Shown here in pieces: positions 57,513 through 64,000 of a stretch of DNA of 64,000 bases. Each line of letters opens with the position of its first letter. The stretch's first letter is position 1. A program made the position numbers and the translations under genes. This DNA comes from Pseudomonadales bacterium (lineage in GTDB: Bacteria > Pseudomonadota > Gammaproteobacteria > Pseudomonadales > Azotimanducaceae). The notes under the pieces were generated by a model. That model searched no databases. It was given only the letters and a program-made list of their open reading frames with translations, and had not been told where the DNA came from. The DNA is taken from assembly GCA_019090615.1 (NCBI GenBank), contig JAHRVQ010000022.1, positions 1 through 64,000 of the forward strand, written 5' to 3'.

Positions 57513-58328
57513 TTAAGTTCTATGCAAGAATAGCTCCAGGACAAGTTTGCTCCCGAAATAACCCAGCAACAGCAGGCCGAACCCAGCCAGCGTCCAGCGT
57601 GATGCGAGACTACCTCGCCAGCCGAGTTTTAATCTACCCCAGATTAAAATTGAAAATACCATCCAGGCGGCGAGAGTGATTGATGTGTGATGAATCAGAC
57701 CGGGTAAAGCCATGTTGTTTAAGAAAATAAACCCGCTAATGATAGATAAGCTAAGAAAACAGAGGCCGGCAGTGATCAGCTCGAACAGTAAACTTTCCAT
57801 GGTTTGCAAAGGCGGCATGCTACGTAAGACTGCAAGTTTTCTGTGTTTGAGTTCGTAGTCGCCAATGGAAAGCAGTGCAGCCTGAAGCGCTGCCGTGGTG
57901 AGAAGTCCATAGGCGATGACGGACAAGGCTATGTGAAAAAAGATACCGCTGCCAATATCGCTTCTGGGTTTATAGGATCCATCTTGCCAAAGTGATAAAA
58001 AAACCGTAAAGGTTGCGAAGGGCAGTAATACAATCAGCAGGTTCTCTACCGGGCGTCTCAGACTGCTGAGCATAACAACACTGGTAATTGCCAATGAAGT
58101 TAAAGAAATCATTGGGAAAAACCCAATATTAATGCCAGCAGCTGTATAGATCTCCTGATAACTGAAAGCCCCATGTAAGATAATGGCTAGAGCCGCCGTT
58201 AATTTGACGATTTTTTGCTGTGACGCGACCTTATGTTTGAGGCCAATATATTGCGTTAAGGCACTAGCCAAATAGAATGTGCAGGCTAAAACGCCATAGA
58301 TAGATGTGCCAGAAATGACAGCTTGCAT
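57513..58328 (-). CDS. CcsA/YpjD-family inner membrane protein
   Basis: The 271-residue protein has about eight membrane segments with the cytochrome c assembly pattern (GSGIFFHIALSVIAYGLLT, FLSLSIISGFIFLN). It resembles E. coli YpjD, placed next to ffh there as well. The canonical heme-binding tryptophan motif of CcmC is not seen. Its biochemical role is unknown. Confidence 0.85.
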   Translation of the reverse strand: MQAVISGTSIYGVLACTFYLASALTQYIGLKHKVASQQKIVKLTAALAIILHGAFSYQEIYTAAGINIGFFPMISLTSLAITSVVMLSSLRRPVENLLIVLLPFATFTVFLSLWQDGSYKPRSDIGSGIFFHIALSVIAYGLLTTAALQAALLSIGDYELKHRKLAVLRSMPPLQTMESLLFELITAGLCFLSLSIISGFIFLNNMALPGLIHHTSITLAAWMVFSILIWGRLKLGWRGSLASRWTLAGFGLLLLGYFGSKLVLELFLHRT

Positions 58329-58616
58329 GATTCATTGCTAACCAGATGTTAGGAGGGCCCATTGTTACATATTGTCTGATTTCATTGTAGGTTCTCAGAC
58401 GTAATGTTTACTCATTACAAATTTAAGCTTAAGCGCCGCGGCGGCTCTGAAAAATAGCCGCCGAGGTTCTAAATGATAGTTACGGCGGTGTGTGATTAAT
58501 ACGCCAATGTCAGGTGTAGAAAATTCGCTGGTGATACACGCTCGATTTTTGCTCCGCCGAAACAACCAGAATCAGTTATACTAGACCAACTTTCTAAACA
58601 CCTCACAGGATAGATT

Positions 58617-59990
58617 GTGTTTGAGTCTTTAACAGAACGATTAAGTCATACCCTCAGTACGATCACGGGTAAAGCTAAGCTAACCGATGAGAATATTCAA
58701 AATACGCTTCGCGAAGTTCGAATGGCTTTGCTCGAAGCAGATGTGGCGCTGTCGGTAGTAAAAGAATTTATTGATCAGGTGCGTCTCCGGGCAGTGGGTC
58801 AGGAAGTCGGTCAGTCTCTTTCACCTGGCCAGGTTTTCGTAAAAATTGTCAACGATGAACTCGTGCGTATGATGGGCGAGAAGAATGACACTCTGGATTT
58901 GAGCACCCAGCCACCCGGCGTTATTTTGATGGCTGGGTTACAGGGCTCTGGTAAAACGACGTCGAGCGCAAAGCTGGCGCTGTGGTTGAAAAACCGAGAG
59001 AAAAAGAAAGTCATGATGGTCAGTACGGATGTGTATCGGCCGGCAGCGATCGACCAGCTTAGAACCCTGGCCACAGAAGTCGATGTCGCTTTTTATGAGA
59101 GTGATACCAGTCAAAAGCCGGAATTGATTGCGAAGAATGCGCTGGCAGAGGCGAAGAAGCAGTTCGTCGATGTTTTGATAGTGGATACGGCAGGCCGTTT
59201 GGCTATTGATAAAGATATGATGTCGGAAATCAAGGCGCTGCATGATTCTCTTAATCCGGTAGAAACGTTATTTGTGGTTGACGCCATGACGGGTCAGGAT
59301 GCTGCTGTTACTGCTAAATCGTTTAGCGAAGTATTACCACTGACCGGGGTGATGTTGACCAAGGCCGATGGTGATGCCCGAGGCGGTGCTGCGCTTTCCG
59401 TGCGATCAATCACGGGTAAACCGATCAAGTTCATGGGTGTTGGTGAGAAAATTGATGCATTAGAGGCTTTTTATCCAGACCGAATTGCTTCGCGTATTTT
59501 GGGTATGGGCGATGTACTGAGTCTGATCGAGGAAGCCGAACAAAAGATTGATAAGAAAAAAGCCAGGCGACTTGCAAAGAAAATTAAAAAAGGCAAAAAA
59601 TTTGATCTGGAAGATTTTCGTGATCAGATTCAACAAATGAATAATATGGGTGGTATTACCGGCATGTTGGAGAAAATGCCAGGTATGGGTGGAATGGCTA
59701 AGGCCGCCGAAGAAAAACTGACGGATAACCCTTTTGGCAAGATGGAGGTGATAATTGGCTCCATGACGCCTGGTGAGCGACATTATCCTGATAGCATTAA
59801 TGGGTCGCGTAAACGTCGTATTGCGGCAGGCTCAGGCACCAAGATCCAGGATGTAAATCGCCTGTTAAAACAGCATAAACAGATGCAAAAGATGATGAAA
59901 AAACTAACAAAGAAAGGCGGCATGACCAATATGATGCGCGGTATGGGCAGTATGATGGGTGGTCCTGGAGGCGGCGCGCCCCGGCGCTAA
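58617..59990 (+). CDS. ffh: Signal recognition particle protein Ffh
   Basis: The 457-residue GTPase has the P-loop GLQGSGKTTSSAKLA, DTAGR, TKADGDARGG and a Met-rich C-terminal M domain (MQKMMKKLTKKGGMTNMMRG). It binds 4.5S RNA and signal peptides, targeting inner-membrane proteins. The start is GTG. It is divergent from the ccsA-like gene. Confidence 0.98.
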   Translation: MFESLTERLSHTLSTITGKAKLTDENIQNTLREVRMALLEADVALSVVKEFIDQVRLRAVGQEVGQSLSPGQVFVKIVNDELVRMMGEKNDTLDLSTQPPGVILMAGLQGSGKTTSSAKLALWLKNREKKKVMMVSTDVYRPAAIDQLRTLATEVDVAFYESDTSQKPELIAKNALAEAKKQFVDVLIVDTAGRLAIDKDMMSEIKALHDSLNPVETLFVVDAMTGQDAAVTAKSFSEVLPLTGVMLTKADGDARGGAALSVRSITGKPIKFMGVGEKIDALEAFYPDRIASRILGMGDVLSLIEEAEQKIDKKKARRLAKKIKKGKKFDLEDFRDQIQQMNNMGGITGMLEKMPGMGGMAKAAEEKLTDNPFGKMEVIIGSMTPGERHYPDSINGSRKRRIAAGSGTKIQDVNRLLKQHKQMQKMMKKLTKKGGMTNMMRGMGSMMGGPGGGAPRR

Positions 59991-60253
59991 ATCTTTATAT
60001 TTAAATGGCTACTGCACAATTTGATGGGGTCGAGTTAAAAGCCAACAGGCTTAACTTGTTGCAGGTACTTGTGTCGTTCTTTTGCAAAGGTTTTGCAGAA
60101 GTCATGTAAAGGTCATGCCAATCTAATGCCTTTAGTTGAGTGAGCAACGGTCGCAGGAAAAGGTTTAAATATGTTCTTGTTTACCGTACAATAGCGCCCC
60201 TTTCGGCAGCCGATCCGCCTGCCAGAGCAGAATTATTAAAGGAAATCAAAGAC

Positions 60254-60529
60254 ATGGTAATCATTCGGTTATCTTTAGGTGGTAGCAAAAAGCGACCCTT
60301 TTATCATATTACGGTTGCTGATAGCCGCGTGTCGCGGGATGGCCGCTTTATTGAACGTATTGGGTTTTATAATCCCGTTGCCAAAGGTGCAGAAGAGCAG
60401 GCACGTATAGAGCTAGATCGACTGGACTACTGGGTAAGCCAGGGTGCGCAGTTGAGCGATCGGGTTAAGAAAGTCACCAAAAACTATCGAAAAGCCATGG
60501 TGGTGGCTGAAGCTGAAGTTGCAGCCTGA
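60254..60529 (+). CDS. rpsP: Ribosomal protein S16
   Basis: The 91-residue S16 starts [19 protein letters not shown] at ATG 60254, behind AAAGGAA; the open frame upstream to 60140 is not part of the protein. It leads the rpsP-rimM-trmD-rplS operon. Confidence 0.98.
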   Translation: MVIIRLSLGGSKKRPFYHITVADSRVSRDGRFIERIGFYNPVAKGAEEQARIELDRLDYWVSQGAQLSDRVKKVTKNYRKAMVVAEAEVAA

Positions 60530-60604
60530 TTGCATCGCTCAGTTACGCAGTTCTATGACATTGCTACAATAGATGGCGCGTATCTATCTCGATAATCCAA
60601 ACGT

Positions 60605-61147
60605 GTGAGTGATACTCGCGGTACTGCGGTTGTAGGAATGGTTGTAGTAGGGAAAATAAGCGCGGCCTATGGTATTAAAGGTTGGGTAAGGTTGCATTCA
60701 TACACAGAGCCCGAAGAGCAAATATTCGATTATCTACCCTGGACGTTAATAAAGGGTAGATCGAAGCAAAACCTCAAGATTAGCCAAAGCAAAAAGCATA
60801 ACAAAAGTTGGGTTGTGCTGTTTGATGGCTATGACAATCGAAACCAGGCTGAAGCACTGGCTGGGGCGGAAGTTTGGGTCGATAAGAGTCTGTTTTCTGA
60901 ATTACCTGAAGGTGACCTATATTGGTTTCAGCTCTTGGGTTTGAAAGTGATTAATGAGGCCGATGAGTTACTAGGTGAAGTGTTTCAATTGTTAGAAACA
61001 GGTGCAAATGACGTGCTGTCGGTTAAGGCCTGTAAAGATAGTATAGATAAGCGGGAGAGGAATATTCCCTATGTTGAAGAGCAAGTTATTCTAGATGTGG
61101 ATCTTCAATCAGGTACGATTAAAGTGGCGTGGGACGCCGATTTTTAA
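60605..61147 (+). CDS. rimM: 16S rRNA processing protein RimM
   Basis: The 180-residue protein has the RimM domain (VGKISAAYGIKGWVRLHSYT) and a PRC barrel (DLYWFQLLGLKVI, IPYVEEQVILDVD). It assists 30S head assembly by binding S19. The start is GTG. Length is normal. Confidence 0.97.
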   Translation: MSDTRGTAVVGMVVVGKISAAYGIKGWVRLHSYTEPEEQIFDYLPWTLIKGRSKQNLKISQSKKHNKSWVVLFDGYDNRNQAEALAGAEVWVDKSLFSELPEGDLYWFQLLGLKVINEADELLGEVFQLLETGANDVLSVKACKDSIDKRERNIPYVEEQVILDVDLQSGTIKVAWDADF

Positions 61148-61243
61148 TCTGAAATTGGTTTGTCTGGTAAGTATATTTAATGCCTGCAACGAACTGTATT
61201 TATAAAGTATTTTGTAGAAAATAATAGCCAAGAGGGCGATTAC

Positions 61244-62011
61244 GTGTGGCTTGGTGTTATTACGCTGTTTCCAGAAATGTTTCGCGCAGTTTCAGAATTT
61301 GGCATTAGTCGACGGGCATTTGAAACGAATATTATGCAATTGGAGATGTGGAATCCCAGGGATTTTACCCTCGACAGGCATAAGACCGTTGATGATAAAC
61401 CCTATGGCGGCGGGCCAGGTATGTTGATGAAAGTTGCGCCCCTGAGAGCTGCTATTAACGCCGCAAAAAAAGCTGCCGGTGGCCCGTGTAAAGTGGTTTA
61501 TTTGTCGCCTCAAGGGCGTCAGGTGGATCAGCGTGTATTGGCGCAATTGGCTGTAAGAGAAAAAATGATATTAGTTGCCGGGCGGTATGAAGGTATTGAT
61601 GAGCGCTTGATCGAAGCGGATATCGATGAAGAGTACTCCATTGGGGACTATGTTTTAAGTGGTGGAGAATTACCTGCAATGGTGTTGATTGATGGTATGA
61701 CACGATTGCAAGCGGGTGCTGTGGGTGATGCGGAGTCAGTTGAAATGGACTCCTTTATGGATGGATTACTTGATCATCCTCATTATACTCGGCCCGATAA
61801 AGTTGATGGGATGGAAGTGCCTGGTATATTGCTTTCGGGTAATCATCAGGCAATAGAACGATGGCGTCTAAAGCAATCAATTGGTCGTACTCATAGTAAG
61901 CGACCGGATTTGCTAGTGGACCGTGAATTGACAGATAGAGAACAGAATTTGCTGAATGAGTATCTTGAGGAGCTTATTCAGAAACGTGAACTTGAGGAAA
62001 AGAAGTCATGA
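61244..62011 (+). CDS. trmD: tRNA (guanine-37-N1)-methyltransferase TrmD
   Basis: The 255-residue SPOUT enzyme has [31 protein letters not shown] and the knot motif [19 protein letters not shown]. The start is GTG. It overlaps rplS by 4 bp. Confidence 0.98.
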   Translation: MWLGVITLFPEMFRAVSEFGISRRAFETNIMQLEMWNPRDFTLDRHKTVDDKPYGGGPGMLMKVAPLRAAINAAKKAAGGPCKVVYLSPQGRQVDQRVLAQLAVREKMILVAGRYEGIDERLIEADIDEEYSIGDYVLSGGELPAMVLIDGMTRLQAGAVGDAESVEMDSFMDGLLDHPHYTRPDKVDGMEVPGILLSGNHQAIERWRLKQSIGRTHSKRPDLLVDRELTDREQNLLNEYLEELIQKRELEEKKS

Positions 62012-62364
62012 AGAACAAACTTATTGCAGATATTGAGTCGGCGCAGCTAAAAACAGACCTTCCGGACTTTCGTCCAGGGGATACCCTGTTGGTGCAGGTG
62101 AAGGTAAAAGAAGGTACACGTGAGCGCTTACAGGCCTTTGAAGGCATTGTAATTGGTATCCGAAATCGAGGTATTAATTCTGCATTTACGCTACGTAAAA
62201 TATCTCATGGTGTTGGGGTTGAGAGAACTTTTCAGACTCATAGTAAACAAATCGATAGCGTGACTATTAAACGACGAGGTGATGTGCGACAGGCCAAGTT
62301 GTATTATTTAAGAGAACTAAGTGGTCGAGCAGCGCGAATCAAAGAAAAATTGGCAAAGTCGTAA
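62008..62364 (+). CDS. rplS: Ribosomal protein L19
   Basis: The 118-residue L19 has [36 protein letters not shown] and the C-terminal [18 protein letters not shown]. It ends the operon; a strong terminator lies 170 bp further on. Confidence 0.98.
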   Translation: MKNKLIADIESAQLKTDLPDFRPGDTLLVQVKVKEGTRERLQAFEGIVIGIRNRGINSAFTLRKISHGVGVERTFQTHSKQIDSVTIKRRGDVRQAKLYYLRELSGRAARIKEKLAKS

Positions 62365-62531
62365 ACCTGTTCGGTTCGTTTAGTCCCATAATTATGGCAC
62401 TAAAATTCTGCACTTATAACTTCTGAACTTCTGAACTTCTGAACTTCTGAACTTCTGAACTTCTGAACTTATAAAAAGGTATTGCGATTACATTTGGTTT
62501 GCCACCCGAGCTGTTGCTCTAGTAGCCAAAT
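62365..62531. repeat. Spacer with an 8-bp microsatellite-like repeat
   Basis: ACTTCTGA is repeated six times in tandem at 62419-62466, with a further partial unit. No gene is seen in the spacer. Confidence 0.95.
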
Positions 62532-62564
62532 AAAAACGCCGCGGTGTAACATCGCGGCGTTTTT
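62532..62564 (+). terminator. Rho-independent terminator of the rpsP operon
   Basis: AAAAACGCCGCG (62532-62543) and CGCGGCGTTTTT (62553-62564) form a 12-bp stem with a 9-nt loop, followed by ATTT. Confidence 0.95.
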
Positions 62565-62610
62565 ATTTGTGTGGTTTTTATTTGTAGAACTTTCTCTTAA
62601 AGATTACCCT

Positions 62611-62676
62611 AGTTAGCTTTAAATTTAGAAGTTAGCTTTAAATTTAGAAGTTAGGGTTAAATTTAGAAGTTAGCGT
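62611..62676. repeat. 19-bp tandem repeat, 3.5 units
   Basis: AGTTAGCTTTAAATTTAGA occurs at 62611 and 62630, with a variant at 62649 and a partial unit from 62668. It lies between the terminator and xerD. Confidence 0.92.
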
Positions 62677-62775
62677 TATGTTTGGAGATCTCAGTTACAT
62701 ACGAGGTAGATTGATGCCCAGGAGCTGACGTAGATATGAAGCAGTTAAGGTACAGAGGCCAGTGGAGGTATAGCG

Positions 62776-63810
62776 GTGACAAATGGATCAGGTTCGACTA
62801 TTTTAGACGCCGTTGATACCGCTGCTATGGCCGTTGCAGCCGAGTCGGAAAATGGCGGTGGGCAGGATGTTAAACTGGGTATTGAAAAGCTCGGCACTGA
62901 AAAACTCGGTATTAGAAAGTCAGATCAACAGATTATTGATGCATTTGTAGATAGCTTGTGGCTTGAGAAAAACCTTAGCCAGAATACTTTAAATGCCTAT
63001 CACCAGGACCTGAAAGCCTATCGGTTGTGGCTAGAGAACCAGGGTTTGAATATTATTGAAGCTGGGCAAGCCGATATTCTGGCTTATTTGGCGCAGCGCC
63101 TCGGGGAAGGAATCGGCGCCCGCTCAATTGCGCGCGCGCTCTCATGTCTGAGATCCTGTTACCGGTATTTATTACGTGAAAAGCAAATAAGTGTTGATCC
63201 AACCTTGAGGATTGATAACCCTAAGCTGGGCCGATCTTTACCGGATAATTTGACTGAACTAGAAGTGGAAAAGTTACTTGCTGCGCCAGATACCGAGTTA
63301 GCTATTGGTCTGCGGGACCGGGCCATGCTCGAGGTCCTTTATGCAGGAGGCTTGCGAGTGACAGAACTTGTATCGCTGCAACTTACCGATATCAACCTGA
63401 AACAGGGCGTGTTAAGAATTATGGGTAAGGGCAGTAAGGAGCGACTGGTACCATTGGGTGAAGAAGCGATTGACTGGTTGCAGCAATTTTTAATGGGTGC
63501 AAGAATTGAATTGCTTCGAAGCAATCAATATTCTGATGTGGTTTTTCCGAGCACTCATGCCAGGCAGATGACTCGACAAACCTTTTGGCATCGCATTAAG
63601 ATTCATGCCCACGCGGCCGGCATTGAGAGGAAATTGTCACCGCATACATTACGTCATGCTTTCGCCACTCATTTGCTGAATCATGGTGCTGATTTGCGGG
63701 TTGTGCAGCTACTATTGGGCCATAGCAGCTTATCAACAACTCAAATATATACCCATATAGCGCAGCATAGGATGAAACAGCTGCATGCAGCTCACCATCC
63801 TCGAGGTTAG
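62776..63810 (+). CDS. xerD: Tyrosine recombinase XerD with a repeat-coded N-terminal tail
   Basis: The 344-residue protein has the XerD core from about residue 50 (FVDSLWLEKNLSQNTLNAYH) and the catalytic set: Arg in GGLRVTELVSL, Lys in GKGSKERLVPL, HTLRHAFATH, LLGHSS and Tyr in TQIYTHIA. With XerC it resolves chromosome dimers at dif. E. coli XerD has 298 residues; the extra 45 here include KLGIE-KLGTE-KLGIR, a 15-bp tandem repeat. GGAGG lies 7 nt before the GTG at 62776, so the long form is probably made; ATG 62827 is an alternative. Confidence 0.95.
   Translation: MTNGSGSTILDAVDTAAMAVAAESENGGGQDVKLGIEKLGTEKLGIRKSDQQIIDAFVDSLWLEKNLSQNTLNAYHQDLKAYRLWLENQGLNIIEAGQADILAYLAQRLGEGIGARSIARALSCLRSCYRYLLREKQISVDPTLRIDNPKLGRSLPDNLTELEVEKLLAAPDTELAIGLRDRAMLEVLYAGGLRVTELVSLQLTDINLKQGVLRIMGKGSKERLVPLGEEAIDWLQQFLMGARIELLRSNQYSDVVFPSTHARQMTRQTFWHRIKIHAHAAGIERKLSPHTLRHAFATHLLNHGADLRVVQLLLGHSSLSTTQIYTHIAQHRMKQLHAAHHPRG
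62872..62916. repeat. In-frame 15-bp triplication in xerD
   Basis: Three units at 62872, 62887 and 62902 encode KLG(I/T)(E/R). Confidence 0.92.
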
Positions 63811-63841
63811 GCAGAGCCTATTGATTGCCCGTGCATTTTTT

Positions 63842-63880
63842 CACTATTCTGCGCAGCTGGTCAATCGACGCAGAATAGTG
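63842..63880 (+). terminator. Hairpin after xerD
   Basis: CACTATTCTGCG (63842-63853) and CGCAGAATAGTG (63869-63880) form a perfect 12-bp stem, followed by TTGTTC. The T tract is weak, so it is a probable rather than certain terminator. No gene is seen in the last 120 bp. Confidence 0.6.
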
Positions 63881-64000
63881 TTGTTCAGGCCGTGCCATCG
63901 AAGGTTGGGCTATTTTCATAACCGGCTCATATATCGACTTAGTAGCTTACCTTGATGCAGCAACTTGTTATCATTCATTTGGCTGTTATTGCCATAAAAA

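Noticed and set aside
60140-60253. Extended N-terminus of ribosomal protein S16
   Set aside because: The conserved protein starts at ATG 60254 behind a ribosome binding site; the upstream frame is only fortuitously open.

Overview
The window looks like a chromosomal segment of a gammaproteobacterium. Many proteins match the Escherichia coli or Pseudomonas families closely (Isc proteins, QueA/Tgt, SecDF, BamB, Der, PurL, Ffh), and the order queA-tgt-yajC-secDF-suhB-trmJ-isc-ndk-rlmN-pilW-rodZ-ispG-hisS-yfgM-bamB-der, then xseA/guaA-tadA-purL, leuA, ffh-rpsP-rimM-trmD-rplS, xerD is that of pseudomonad and related marine lineages. I do not assign a genus; no database search was possible.

Layout. 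1-3.9 kb is a decayed accessory patch. It holds three toxin-antitoxin modules (higBA with a nonsense codon in the toxin, phd/parE, yefM/yoeB) and the truncated end of a fourth, between three copies of a longer repeat, a 27-bp direct repeat and a 14-bp tandem repeat. 3.9-11.7 kb carries catabolic and surface genes: a YVTN propeller protein, a beta-keto acid cleavage enzyme, a flavin oxygenase, a VOC protein, a GDSL autotransporter and an alpha/beta hydrolase. 11.9-15.7 kb is a second accessory block: a subtilisin-like protease with an unusual N-terminal domain, a GH108 muramidase and a frameshifted membrane protein. It lies beside an IS21-type istB remnant and next to tRNA-Leu(CAA), a common integration site.

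16.9-63.8 kb is nearly all core genes: tRNA queuosine modification, Sec translocation, iron-sulfur assembly with tandem IscR boxes at its promoter, nucleotide and isoprenoid synthesis, translation factors, leucine synthesis behind a possible leader peptide, the SRP protein and XerD. guaB is absent from its usual place between xseA and guaA.

A thread through the whole window is short tandem duplication with 8-26 bp units. It is found in many intergenic spacers and, in frame, inside trmJ, hscA, xerD, an M23 peptidase gene and the putative leuA leader. This lengthens spacers inside core operons such as isc and adds repeat-coded tails to housekeeping proteins. The most novel points are this repeat habit, the protease/muramidase/membrane cassette, the toxin-antitoxin graveyard, and the Leu-rich leader peptide whose start region is itself a tandem repeat.
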